Assembly: GCA_900088475.1 (NCBI GenBank) | Contig: FLMG01001283.1 | Location: forward strand, 1 to 64,000 | DNA length: 64,000 nt | Reading direction: 5' to 3' | Origin: Hyphochytrium catenoides | Lineage: Eukaryota; Sar; Hyphochytriomycetes; Hyphochytriales; Hyphochytriaceae | Part shown: one piece after another, positions 12,965 to 23,580 of the stretch | Layout: every line of letters starts with the position of its first letter | Position numbering within the stretch: the first letter of the stretch is position 1 | Notes under the pieces: model-generated | Told to the model about the DNA's origin: nothing | Databases searched by the model: none | Seen by the model: only the letters and a program-made list of their open reading frames with translations | Translations under genes and position numbers: made by a program

Positions 12965-14334
12965 ATGGCTGCCACCATCAGCCAGTCCGTCACCCGTGTT
13001 CTGGGTGTGAGGTACTCCCCATGGCGGTTGAGTCTTCAACCTGTGGTGCACGGCCGGGGCAAGAATCGAAGCCTCGTACCTATGAGCAATGGGCAGCTCT
13101 TTATGTCAACTCTTAGTGGGGATGACACAAGCGTCAGAAAGATGAAGGTGGGACCCAACCCATTTGATAAAGCTACAGAAGGTGGATCTTCGCCTCCGCA
13201 TCTGGACGATGAATATGAAGAGCCATCCTGGAAGCCAACGGGTCGAGCACGCCGTCCCAAGCGAATCATAGTAGTCAGGTATACAACCCCAACTTTTAAA
13301 CCCCGTGCTCATCTCTCTGGTACCTTAGTAAGAGTGCTATGCAGGCATGAAGAGAGTGCAGGCAATGATAATGAGGCCGCCTACGTCCACACCCCTGACT
13401 GGAAAGTGCCTCTAACTCTTAGAGGAGTTGAGAGGTCAAGATTGCTTGGAGTGAAGCTGAAAAAGCTCATTGGCGAGGATCCCGTATACTTTTACGTGTC
13501 ACCGTATCTTAGGGCGCTACAGACATGTCAAGGGATCATCAATGCATTCCCAGGTAAGCCGAATTGATTTTGCACTGCTGTTATGCGCCTAACTTAGCTC
13601 TGTAAGTAGACGAGCAGATCGTTGGCGTTCGGGAAGAGCCACGGATAGTAGAGCAGCAGTTTGGCAACTTTCAGAATGTAGAAGAGATAAAAAAGGCCAA
13701 ACGAGAGCGGTGGCGTTACGGCACTTTCTTTTTCCGATTCCCCAATGGTAAGGAGCTCAAGTACTTCCTCCTTTATCCAAGATTCTCATATCGGGTGAAG
13801 GCGAATCGGGTCTGGACGTGTACAGCCGGGTAACGGATTTTATCGCCACTATGCATCGCGACTTTGGCAATGAGAACATCATGCGGGACGATCTGACAAT
13901 GATTATCGTGACCCACGGCTTGGCCCTGCGGCTCTTCCTGATGCGGTGGTTCTTGGTATGTAGGATCACTGCATATTTGTTCGTCGCTCCCCTGTCATGG
14001 CTTCCCCGTCACCTCGACTAAGTCCCTATTTCTAGTACACCGTGCACGATTTCGAGCAGACTCAGAACCCTATAAATGGGGGCTACGTAGTTATGGATAG
14101 GAACATAGATGCGAAGGTAGGGTGCATCGACATATGTCAGCCATGGAGGGATACAGATTCTCACTCTTTCCGATTCTTTTGATCTAGGGTAATGAATGGT
14201 TCGACCTGACAGAAGAGTCCTTGAAGATGGTAAAGTTCCCCAAATATACAAGACACGCCTTCCTTCTGTCGCCAAAGAGCCGGGACTTCTTCAATAGATA
14301 TACAGAGGAAGCGGAGGATGAGATATGGGATTAG
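12965..14334 (+). CDS. Histidine phosphatase / phosphoglycerate-mutase-like protein
   Basis: Six exons (12965-13278, 13345-13553, 13610-13747, 13801-13955, 14036-14116, 14188-14334) give 347 residues in frame to TAG. The start ATG lies in a good context (ACCATGG). The catalytic RHG-type motif is RHEESAGN, formed across the first intron. A phosphatase-superfamily core follows: LTLRGVERSRLLGVKLK, YFYVSPYLRALQTCQGII, EEPRIVEQQFGNFQ, GESGLDVYSRV, and the second catalytic histidine in IIVTHGLALRLFLMRWF. The RHEESAGN subgroup of broad-specificity phosphatases is found in fungi, plants and protists; the substrate is not known. The basic N-terminal roughly 100 residues (RGKNRS, RARRPKR) could be a targeting or regulatory extension. 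The gene converges on SDHC, with about 150 bp between the stop codons. Confidence 0.88.
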
Positions 14335-14487
14335 ATCTTGAGCTAGACATGGCCGCTTCACGGCCTCAAACAGTTCCCCAAGCTTCAGCATCAGATTTGA
14401 AGCTATATCTAACTAGGGTTGCGGGCACCACAGGATGGTTGACGTCTCTTTCTCGATTCTTTTCTCTCTTACCCTAACTCAAATAAC

Positions 14488-15150
14488 TCAAACAGCAAGA
14501 GCTGCAGCCACAACAGCTCCTGTGGCGCCTAAGAGATAGTAGTTTGTTCTCTCTACGTCTGGGACGGTTAGAGTTGAAGGTTCATTGTCCCAGTACTACG
14601 AGACGCGGATGAGCATTGTGATGGTTAGTAACGGATAGATGACGCCCATACTCTTGTTTATAGATTCTTACCCAGTGACGGACGGCGGCCAAGTAGTGGT
14701 AAGTGACTGGAAAGGTAACTGCCACCTTGGACAGGGCAAGAAGGGCGGGGTAATCGTGGATGGCGGTCATAAGCTCTACAGGGTTGTAGCCAGCTAGAGA
14801 AGTTCCTGCGATAACGCTGAGACCTGGAGGAAGGCGAAGTGCAAAAATTTAGTTGACTGGGAGGCGGCGTGGCTCCTTATAAGGGAAAGCTTACCTCCAC
14901 TCATGACTACGCCGGTAATGCGCACCATGATCGATGTAATTGCGGATGGCGGGAAGGCATAGATAGTCAGGTGAGGAGAGACTGGGCGGCCCTTCCGAGC
15001 TTGCTTGGCGGTATAGGTTTCCTCTGGCGACGCAACGTTGGCATGACGACGGAAGACGATAGGGACTCCTCCCTTCTTAAGAGCAGGAACAGCTAGGGTC
15101 CGCCAGGTTGGCAAAGTCTTCAGCGATGTAGCGACACGTGCGACCGACAT
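14488..15150 (-). CDS. SDHC: Succinate dehydrogenase cytochrome b subunit (complex II, SDHC)
   Basis: Three exons (15150-14895, 14823-14672, 14595-14488) give 171 residues. The N-terminus (MSVARVATSLKTLPTWRTLA) is a mitochondrial presequence. RPVSPHLTIYAFPPSAITSI followed by MVRITGVVMSGG is the SDHC signature around the quinone site. YHYLAAVRHWYWD carries the heme-ligand histidine region and is completed across intron 2, whose donor is GTAAGA. Three hydrophobic segments fit the membrane anchor, the last being YYLLGATGAVVAAALAV at the C-terminus. The protein anchors the SDHA/SDHB catalytic dimer in the inner mitochondrial membrane and passes electrons to ubiquinone. It is transcribed divergently from SDHD, with about 980 bp between the two start codons. 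Confidence 0.95.
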
Positions 15151-16127
15151 GTTTTCCAGAAAAGAAAAGCTACTGCTCGCTTCCGTATAACAGTGTTAAA
15201 CAGGCTCAGAGCTTTTTATGGTACGGGAGTGTGAAGCTTTCTCATGCCAAGCTCTGCTCTCAGCAATCTGCAGACAGAGTTCTGAAAGTAAGAAAGTGTC
15301 AACAAGAAAGAGACAAGTGGAGTCAGAGAACATCGAGAAAGAGTAAGATTGAGATATGAGGTTCGTGGAATAAAAGCTATTTGAAACGAGAAGGGTGAGA
15401 GAGAAAGACCGGTCAAGAGCCAGCTGGAACAGCGTAAAGTGTGCTGTGTTGTAGAGCTTCCTACTCTAACTTTGCAGTATAAGCACTTACGTGCCCTAGT
15501 CAGGAGTCAACTTCAGCCTTTACCTTGCGGCCATTCCCTCATATCCCCTAAAAATAGCCCTAGGCGGCCAAGAAAGTATAGCCCAATCGTGAAATTCGCA
15601 TCAGAGCGCACGTGGCTAAGGGTGATCTGTGGGAATATGCTACTCCCTTTAACGGTAATCATGATGACAAACAGTCGAGGATGCAAGAGGGACAGGGGGA
15701 TCTACTAATGAGAGAGCGTTTTAGTGTCAAGATGGTGGTGACAAAGACGGCAAATGAGGAAGGAAAGCGCTTGATGTCGATGACCGGCCTCCAACAGCAG
15801 CTGCTGATGAGAGCTTCGGATCAGTCCACTCATAGAGTTCCGTGCTGATTTCTATCTCTGTCGCTGGAGCTATAGACACTCGGACGCAGTGACGAACCGT
15901 CATACAACTAACTAAGGCTGAGGTCAGAAGCTTCACGAGGACAGCCTTAAGGATTGGTTCAAGGAGACTGGCTAGAGAAAAAGGGCTTGTGCCATTCCCG
16001 TTAATTGCAGCACAGGTGAAAAGTTAGAGCCCGTGTTGAGGTGCAAGGCTGTCAAGGAAACTGATCACGTACTGCCTTTCTTCACCTTGGTGCATTGTTA
16101 TTATGACAGATCCCATCAGTCAGAACG

Positions 16128-16649
16128 ATGATGTCCACAAGAAGAGTGACCTCCTTGCTGAAGAAGCCAGCCTTCAATCTTGCCCGACCAGCGCTAAGGA
16201 GAGATTATCGCGCCGGAACACCTCTAAAGAAGTCGATGGACATTGTTCACGGTATGCGTTAGTTAGACAAGCTAATCGGGTCAGTGCCTTGGAGACGCTC
16301 ACGCTCTTGTTCTATAGCTGAGGTGGGCACGCACAAGCTCTTCCACAAGAATGTCTTGGCGCTCTTGGTCCTCACTCCGGTGGCCATCTTCTCCAGTCCT
16401 TCTATCATCTCAAAATTTGCAGAGGTCCCGCTAGCGGTCCTCTTCCCGATGCACCTTCACCTGGGCCTCAATGCTATGGTCGCCGATTACGTCCCAAGAC
16501 CCATTCAAGAGCCTTCGCGCTATGCCGTTCTCGCTATTTCCGCTTTTCTGACTCTAGGACTTCTCAAGGTGACAGTAACTGGGCCTGGACTTACGGAAAC
16601 GCTGAAGGCCCTCTGGAAAAAGCCTGAGAAGAAGGAAGTGACAGCTTGA
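16128..16649 (+). CDS. SDHD: Succinate dehydrogenase membrane anchor (complex II, SDHD/CybS)
   Basis: Two exons (16128-16251, 16318-16649) give 151 residues. Exon 1 encodes a clear mitochondrial presequence (MMSTRRVTSLLKKPAFNLAR) and ends phase 1 at a GTATGC donor. Exon 2 starts after TCTATAG and encodes THKLFHKNVLALLVLTPVAI, then the family signature MHLHLGLNAMVADYV, with the conserved Asp-Tyr used at the ubiquinone site. A third hydrophobic segment (YAVLAISAFLTLGLL) and a short basic tail follow. The protein pairs with SDHC to anchor complex II and hold its heme and quinone sites. A second ATG directly follows the first, so the start could be 3 nt later. Confidence 0.94.
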
Positions 16650-17015
16650 AGGATATACTTATAACAAGTGGATTATTGGTCTCTTGAAAACTGGCATCCG
16701 CAGGGTCGTGCCTTCATCAGTAGACAGCTAACACCTTGGGATGGGGATGCAGCTTAGGACTGCACATTGCCTCTTCTTGGCCAACGGATGGGAGTTTGTG
16801 AGTGTAATTGTAGCATGTTTTACTGCCTTTCGACTCTCTAGAAGGGGCAAAGCCTCTGCCAGGGTCACTAGAGGCAACAGGTCACTTAAGCAATAATGTT
16901 TTGACGATTAAGCGTTGGAAATGAAAGGTGTTGCCTGGCTATGCTCTTCAAAACTGCATGACATCCTTCTAATGGCACAAATGGTAAGAAGCAGAGTTGA
17001 CCCTCTTCCAATGCT

Positions 17016-17686
17016 CTAGCACCGTACCGTGGGTGGAGGCGATCGTAGGCACTCATCTAAGGCTATAAGGACATCTCTAATAGTATAGATAGGCATCCAG
17101 CCGTCACCGAGAATTGGCAGGTTTATCTGACCGCTTTGGTCAATAAGATGCGAGGTAACCTGTCTTGGCTTCAACCAAAGATGGACGGTCCAAGCTTAGT
17201 CAGGTGGCATCACGAAAGCCAGCTAGCTGGTGGGGTCAACACACCTACCTCCAGAATATGGACTATGGGAGCCTTGTGCGGGTAATATTTGGAGACTTGC
17301 AAGGATATATGAGTATTGCCTGGTACCAGGTTGGCAGGCAGCAAGCAGCGGTGAGGCTCCTTCACAGGAGCTCAGTCGGGAGGGATGGCGAGCGTTAACT
17401 TACCTAAGGACTTGAGGACAATGTGCAGCCTCATCGGGTCTGGCGTACGGCTGATGGCGACCAGTTCTCGGTCTTCTAGATCCTCGCATTCCTTGATGTC
17501 TAGCCGTACTATCTATGAGTATGTTCTTCCATCCAGGAGAGCTAGTAGCGTGAGGATAAAAGAAGGGTCTTTACCTCGTCGAAGCCTGATTTCGCCTGCG
17601 GAGACTGTGATCCTCACTTTCTTCAATGAATCGACTAAGTTGGGTCCCGTGTCCTCATACTTCCGCTTATCCGACCGCCGTAGCAT
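17016..17686 (-). CDS. Ubiquitin-conjugating-fold protein lacking the catalytic cysteine
   Basis: Exon 1 (17686-17575) encodes MLRRSDKRKYEDTGPNLVDS and then IRLRR. Exon 2 (17499-17404) encodes DIKECEDLEDRELVAI and PDPMRLHIVLKSL, the E2 helix-1/strand-1 pattern. Exon 3 encodes ISLQVSKYYPHKAPIVHILE, the YP-x-x-x-P strand. Exon 4 encodes HLIDQSGQINLPILGDGWMP then IYTIRDVLIALDECL. In active E2s this block reads G-x-I-C-L-x-I-L followed by W-x-P; here the cysteine position is Asn (GQINLPIL). The fold is therefore E2-like, closest in layout to UBE2M/UBE2F-type or generic E2s, and is predicted to be unable to form a thioester. The exon 3 acceptor is ambiguous (about 17 residues may be gained), and the stop at 17018 is read without a further intron. 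Confidence 0.72.
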
Positions 17687-18198
17687 AGCAGGGAAGAAGA
17701 AGAGCTCATCCCAAGCCTGCACCGCTTAAGCCTTGATTTATGCACCCTTTGCCATTTGCATGGAGATAGATCTAGTCAGGCTTCTAATTGTCTTTCACTC
17801 TTAGGCTTTGTCGCTGAGCAGTGAGTGGCCACGCGACCCGAGATCACCGGTGCGTTTTCCAGGGATGCATCTCACTTGTTTACTGAGTGATGGCGGTGAT
17901 GGCGGCGGCAAAATAATGTTCTTTCTCAAGAAAAACCACAATCTTCAAGTGATGATCCTCCACGAAAGCCGCCAACGGCGCGATAAGGCGAGTTTGTTCA
18001 CGCTCGTGTGTCTCCAAATCTCCTTGGTAGAATGTTTCGCGTCGCGCGCTAGACAAGCAGCCGCCAGCTCTATGCATATCTTAGCTCATACGCAGACTCC
18101 TAGTCCTACGAGGCTGCCCACTGGGGAGGTATGGCGGGAGTAAAGCATACAGGCTTGTTGTGGGTGGTATCTAAGAAGTCTAGCGGGTCTATCTGTTC

Positions 18199-19078
18199 AT
18201 GGAGAGCGCCGTAGACGAGGATGCGGACCGCTGGCCTTCAGCACCTCTAGACTGTCCTCGGATGGTCATCGATGCTGCTCTTACTGAGCATGTCAAGCTG
18301 CCCCTGCGAGAAAATTCCTCGAGAAGGGCAGCAGAAGGTAGCGACCCAAATGCGCCGGTGACCTCGATCACCAGAGAGTACCTGACACTCAGAGTCCACC
18401 AGCATCCTCCGTCAGGTGTGGGAGGCGCCATATATAATGGGGGTGAGTGATCTCTTCTTTTGAAACACAGCAGGATTATTGATAACAGGGCACCTTTCAG
18501 CGCGGGATCTTGCCGTCTATCTCTGTGCATGTGACCTTCAGCTCCGTGGCAAGAGAGCGATAGAGTTAGGCAGCGGCACAGGCATTGTTGGCATCGTTGT
18601 TGCTCAGCTAGGAGGCTCCTCATTAATAACTGACTTGCCGGAGATGCTTCCCCTGATATCGTTAAATATCCAGGAGAACAATCTGCCGGATGAGGTGGCT
18701 CAAGAATGTCCGTTGGACTGGTTTCAGCCACGGAAAGCATGGGATCCTCTTATCCAGCCACCGTATGACTACGTCCTAGGCGCTGAGATCACGTACGATC
18801 CAGCGGTAGGTCCAGCACTGCTGAGGACCATTCTGTCGCTTAGCGGACCCGACACCATCATAGTATTGGCCCATAACGAACCAGCATTCAGTACGAAAGA
18901 GCTTTCTTCTGTCCTACCCATTTTCCAGGAGAACTTGCATCAAGAGCTAAAGATGCAAGAGCAGGTTGGTCGGCGTCGCCGTGCCAAAGGCCGCTCAAAG
19001 TTTCTAACCATAAATGGTTGTAGGGGTTCCCAGGCTTCAGTCAATGTCCTGGCTGGAGAGAAAGCTTCATTCCTTTGA
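18199..19078 (+). CDS. METTL21-like lysine methyltransferase (SAM-dependent)
   Basis: Two exons (18199-18442, 18471-19078) give 283 residues. Exon 1 ends phase 1 at GTGAGTG, and the 28-nt intron ends ACACAG. The joined sequence reads GAIYNGAGLLITGHLSARDL AVYL, then RAIELGSGTGIVGIVVAQLG (motif I, SAM binding), SLITDLPEMLPLISLNIQEN (post-I, acidic Asp), YDYVLGAEITYDP (the D/E-x-x-Y segment typical of the METTL21/KMT group) and ALLRTILSLSGPDTIIVLAH. The family methylates lysines on chaperones, elongation factors and other proteins; the target here is unknown. The basic tail after QEQVGRRRRAKGRSKF departs from the family pattern and may be read through an undetected intron. Confidence 0.85.
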
Positions 19079-21399
19079 GGAAGATCAGCACCGGCTGGCC
19101 CAACACCTTTATATGGCACTTTAAGGTCAGGCCCGAAGCCTGATCCTCTGTTAGAGCTTGATGTAGGGAGGAATCCCAACAATGACCCATAGCTTCATTC
19201 CATACCAAGTCTGGGCTGCTTTACGGTGCAAGCGCCTTATCACGTCATCGCTAGAGCAGCTTACCTCTATGAACACTGCATGCTGGAAGGCCAATCATAA
19301 CTCTCTTTAACCAATGCAAGGGAAACGGTCAAGTTTCTCTGCTGCAACGCCACATTGTCATCAGGACCAAATCATCGTGTCGGAAACTTGAAGAGCAACC
19401 GAAAGAACTAGGCGAGGGCCTCATCTAGTATGACCAAAGCAGGGATCGAAAGGGTGAGGCAAACGACTGTATTCTATTCTCCCCTTGGTGCGTTGTGATG
19501 AATGACCGTTTATTCTCCCCCATTTTTCCTAGAGCCATTTGAGCATCATTTATTATCACTTATCACTCGCCGCTAGGACTCCTATCAAGTGCGTTGTTAT
19601 AGCCAGAATAAGGAGCAGTTCAGTCCCAATGAAACAAGAGATGTACAGTCCTAACGGGTTGCGCAGTGCCTTGAACACACTACTGGTCAGCATTACCAGC
19701 TAGACGTTAGTCCTCGCCGCATTTTGATATTCTATTAGCTAAAATCTTGTCTGTCTGATTCAGCTTTCAGTCGCTCTCTATCGAAGTGGCTATTCAACGA
19801 AGTTATTCCGGGCGCCAGTGTCAAAGAGATCAATAAAGCGAAAGCGTTTGCTGGGATGTAGCCCAAAAGCACCGAAGAGTCAGCTAGCCACCTTCTTTGA
19901 AGCGAAATTTGTCTCTCAGGCCGCCGTTTCTGACTCTAATTCAGAATGAACCGCACCATCCCAACAGAAGCCCCTGTCTGTGTCTACATTACATAACGCC
20001 TGAGTGGTCGACCGATCAAGCTAAACAGAAATGCATGCGCTTTAGTTCACCATGCTCAGATGCAGTCTTGAAAGAAGAAAACGACGAGTAAACGCTATGT
20101 TGCCGCCGTCATAAACTAGTTAAAAAGCGGAGGAATGGCAGGGACCTATGAATGGCTCTGGGACCACTTCACATAGTAAGAGCTCAAGGGCATCTTCTAA
20201 GTTGAGGCGTACTATCGAGCCCATTGTTCCAAAGATTGTGTTTGATGTATCTTATAGTTTGGCTAGGATGTACCTCAACAATATTCGTCGCAATCGGCCT
20301 TCACTTGTAGCATGGTCAATGGACCTTTTAGCCTCAGGCACGGCTTGCCCCTAAATGTAGGGGAAAAAGGTGACCGAGATCACATCAGGAGATCGCCCCG
20401 TCGCGCCATTCTTAGTACTTCTCATCAGTGTCCTCAGTTACTACCTTCGCCTTCTTCCTCTGCTGCTGGTGGTGCCGTAGTCAGGAGTGATCAGTATCAC
20501 TCTCAAAAGTAAGACAAGTGAAGTAAGAAGAAGTCGTACCCATCGCTGCACTAAGAGAGGTAGTGAGACTTTCCTTTGGTCGTCGGGACAAATCTTTGAT
20601 AAAAGGTACCAGCGGTTGCAGCTGTCTCAGGCAATGTAGGGTCTTCTAGCGCTTTCTTTCTGCTGCTGCTGCTGAAAGCACTTGATCATAGGTAAGAAGT
20701 AACACAACAGGTACTGGATATTAGAAGGATAAGTTCACCAACCAAGTCAGTGTTACTTACACCTGAGAAGGAGAAAAGAGCTTGATGCAGGATCCCCGGC
20801 AGCACTCTTCCGTAGGGAGCTAGTCTCCTTCACCTTCGGTAGTAAGAGAGCCTTCGAAGATGGCACACCTGCCCTGCTGATTGGTCCGAAAGATTTAAAA
20901 TGTGTGGGCCTTCCTCAATTGCCTCTGGCGCATGCATCTTCCGCAAACCCGCATGTTGATCATTCCGAGCCGCGTCATTCCAGCCTTGCCAGGAATTGCG
21001 TTGCCCCGAACAGTCCTTGGTGGTCTGCAGCTAGTAGTGGCGTCTTAGTTAAGGATAGACGAGGGCGTAGTCGTTCTCGCCATCCTACTTCATGCCAGCT
21101 CCCTAGTTGCCGATTAGCTACTGTTGCTCACCCAAGTCCCAACAACCTCTTCTGCCTCATTGTCCTGTTCTGTAGGGTTTACTCCTTTCTACCAGGACAA
21201 AGCTCTTGATAGGTTCTTCTCTCTCTCTTCCAATAGGTAAGGTACGAAGGAGGATGTATGGTAGAGGCGACAAGGCGAGTTCGTCAGACAAGGAACTGTT
21301 TCCTGCTTGAACGCAGCCCATTTCCCATCATAGACTAAGGGTGGCATTGAGGAGTAATCGCGGTAGGGTACTGACCTGAATCATTAGTTCAGTCTGTTC
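19079..21399. other. 2.3-kb stretch with no recognised gene
   Basis: I found no exon chain, RNA gene or full mobile element here. Frames at 20148-20354 and 20904-21209 (plus) are short, rich in Ser and Arg, and lack splice partners. A CTG4 tract inside a GCTTTC...GAAAGC inverted repeat sits at about 20648-20680. Decayed repeat sequence is possible but is not visible by eye. Confidence 0.4.
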
Positions 21400-23151
21400 T
21401 TATGTCTTCTTCATCCTGGCCTGCTTCAGCAATTTCATCTTGGCTCTATAACGCTGTCGCGGTGGGTCCTGGCAACCTTGTTCATGCCACTGGATCGGGA
21501 CTGGAAGCTCTATCTCCTGACTAACTCCCGGAATGCTATAAAATATATTCTCCACTTCAAAAGGTGCAGCTCTGTCAGGGTTCGTTGGGGTTTTGGCGAG
21601 ATTCTCAACAAGCTCTCTCCATAGCTGGACTTGCTTCGAAGCACCAAAAAGTTTCTTCCCTAGAAGTGCCTGCACAAACGTGTCGTTGGCTATTTGCTTT
21701 TCATCTATCGGCCAATCGAAAGCGATTCCGTGGTAACCGGTAAAGGTGAAGGCTGTAGAGAGATTGGTGAACACCAAGTTGCAGTGTGCACAGCATTTCT
21801 TGGAAGTGCCAACGTAGCGAGGCTCACTTCCTGAAGACAAATAGTGGTGTAGGATTCTCATCTCAGCATGTACACCTGCCTTCAGGTCTTCCCCAACTGC
21901 CAGTATCCACTTATCACGAGGGCTTGACGCCCACAACCTTTCGTGGAGAGTGTTGGGGATCCCTTCGTTCTTCCAAACGGCGTATTCAAGCCGATTCAAC
22001 GCCACAATGTAGCTCGCACACCACAAATACTGTTTTGTCATGAAAGCATTATTTCTAAGACTTTTTGGAAACTGAAGACTTGGTCTACGATTCTCCAGCC
22101 ACTTTTTCACTTCCTCAACGTCCAGCAACACGAAAGGATCTTGTTTGCTGGTGTAAAATTCCTTCAAAATGGGCTGGAAGAGTGCCCAACACTCTCGCGT
22201 AAGTTCGTTCCCTTCATCTGGTTTCTTACGTTTGTTCTTCTTTACCCACATAGACGCTGCCCAAGCCAATGACTGACGAAAGAGCCTCTCTCTCAGTTGG
22301 ATGAGAGCACTGATTAAATCCGCTTGGGTTTTCGTCTCTTTGTATCCTACTGCAAAGCGTGAGATATACCCAAGATGATCGATGAGGTATTCTGCACGTC
22401 TTTGGAGGGGATTCAGCGGTATATCTCGCGGTTCCATCTTGAAGATTACTGCTGCTGGGATAACCATGTTCTGCTTCCATTCTGGGCTGCGTCCTTGATT
22501 ATTAGACTCAACAGTGTCTTGTGAGAAGAAGACACTAGGTGAGATCTTCTGCTGGAGCTCACCAATTACTGTCACCGTGAACCCGAATGCCTCTTCAACC
22601 TCCTTCAGGTCTTCCTTGAATATGCTATCCCCGTTGAGCACCAACATGCCTGAACAGTTGTCATAGTAGCGAAACGTTCTCTTCATCTCATGTTGAAAAG
22701 AAAATGGTTCCTCATCCGTTACACTGCAACCTTTTCCGATGCGCTGTAAACTCACGTTGGCCACAACCTTGAATTCAACCTCCTTAAAGGGGCAACAAGG
22801 GCTTCTTCCTGTGCTCCAGGCTTCCAGGTGCCACGTGATCCTATTGAAGTGCTCGTGCTCATTGTTGGTAGCGATGAACAACTTCTTGTCTTTATCGTCC
22901 CACGATGCCGCACCACATATCTCATCCCCAGCAACCAGGAGTGCCACACAATCTATGAACAGATCTCGATGCCGTGAATGGCCCCTCATTTCTGAGCTGT
23001 TCGCTTTAACCAAACGGCGGTGGAACCTAGTTTCGAACCGCCTCTTTCCCTTCATGCTACTACCGAAACACCGCAACAACACGCAACAGGGCTTCCGCCT
23101 CTCGAAAGAATGCAGCAGTTTCACAGAGCTGTGGATCTTGTAGTAGGCCAA
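21400..23151 (-). CDS. Intronless protein with HAE...CxxC deaminase-like domain
   Basis: A single uninterrupted 583-residue frame, in a window where nearly every other gene has several introns. Near residues 420-475 it carries GVHAEMRILHHYL, with H428 and E430 in a His-Ala-Glu zinc/catalytic motif. YVGTSKKCCAHCNLVF (C454, C457 as the CxxC pair) and FTGYHGIAFDW follow. This arrangement is the signature of the nucleic acid/nucleotide deaminase superfamily. Spacing and the G-T-S-K-x-x-C-x-x-C context resemble the OTT_1508-like group known from bacterial effectors and some eukaryotes; the subfamily call is inference. Residues 1-400 show no motif I know. The C-terminus is basic (RQRYRAKMKLLKQARMKK). 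A retrogene or lateral acquisition would explain the lack of introns. Substrate (RNA, DNA or nucleotide) is unknown. Confidence 0.75.
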   Translation of the reverse strand: MAYYKIHSSVKLLHSFERRKPCCVLLRCFGSSMKGKRRFETRFHRRLVKANSSEMRGHSRHRDLFIDCVALLVAGDEICGAASWDDKDKKLFIATNNEHEHFNRITWHLEAWSTGRSPCCPFKEVEFKVVANVSLQRIGKGCSVTDEEPFSFQHEMKRTFRYYDNCSGMLVLNGDSIFKEDLKEVEEAFGFTVTVIGELQQKISPSVFFSQDTVESNNQGRSPEWKQNMVIPAAVIFKMEPRDIPLNPLQRRAEYLIDHLGYISRFAVGYKETKTQADLISALIQLRERLFRQSLAWAASMWVKKNKRKKPDEGNELTRECWALFQPILKEFYTSKQDPFVLLDVEEVKKWLENRRPSLQFPKSLRNNAFMTKQYLWCASYIVALNRLEYAVWKNEGIPNTLHERLWASSPRDKWILAVGEDLKAGVHAEMRILHHYLSSGSEPRYVGTSKKCCAHCNLVFTNLSTAFTFTGYHGIAFDWPIDEKQIANDTFVQALLGKKLFGASKQVQLWRELVENLAKTPTNPDRAAPFEVENIFYSIPGVSQEIELPVPIQWHEQGCQDPPRQRYRAKMKLLKQARMKKT

Positions 23152-23439
23152 CTAACTCCAGCAACAAGTGAGCTCCCCAATTTGCAGCTGAGATGACGAA
23201 CTGGACGAAGCTCGCTTTCCCCAGAAATCATCTACTACGAGTACAGGGTTTAGGGCGCCACAAGGGGAACACCCCAAGGAATACATCAACTAAAGTCTGT
23301 ACTGTAAATAACAACTCCAACATCCAGAAATTTCATCGAAAAGTGCGGTATTACTGTAGTAAGGCTTATCTGCTTTATTCTTAGTGGAAATATCTATGGA
23401 GTTGTGTGGGCTCTAGACTCTAGACCTCCCCTAAACGAA

Positions 23440-23467
23440 CGGGTAGGCTCTCGGCCTACCCATCCTT
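23440..23467. repeat. Hairpin-forming inverted repeat
   Basis: GGGTAGGC and GCCTACCC form a perfect 8-bp stem around a short loop, just upstream of the deaminase gene. It lies in AT-rich non-coding sequence and has no poly-T run, so I give it no function. Confidence 0.5.
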
Positions 23468-23513
23468 TTTGAGGTTTTTCTCTGCGAACCCCCGTAGTTT
23501 ATACTCCTTGAGG

Positions 23514-23580
23514 CGCAATTCTTCTCCCAGACCTGCAATTCCTCTTCCAAAACCTGAAATTCTTCTCCCAGACCCTCCGA
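23514..23580. repeat. Short tandem repeat, three imperfect copies
   Basis: Three imperfect copies of about 22-25 nt, each starting with CAATTC or AAATTC and containing TTCTCCCAGACC or a variant (TTCCAAAACC). No coding potential is seen. Confidence 0.55.

Noticed and set aside
21786-23143. Plus-strand frames inside the deaminase gene
   Set aside because: The minus frame runs uninterrupted for 583 codons and contains the zinc-site motif; the plus frames are shorter and lack motifs.
21400-23151. ADAR-type RNA deaminase
   Set aside because: No dsRNA-binding domain and the Cys pair is a close C-x-x-C; ADAR enzymes have widely spaced cysteines.
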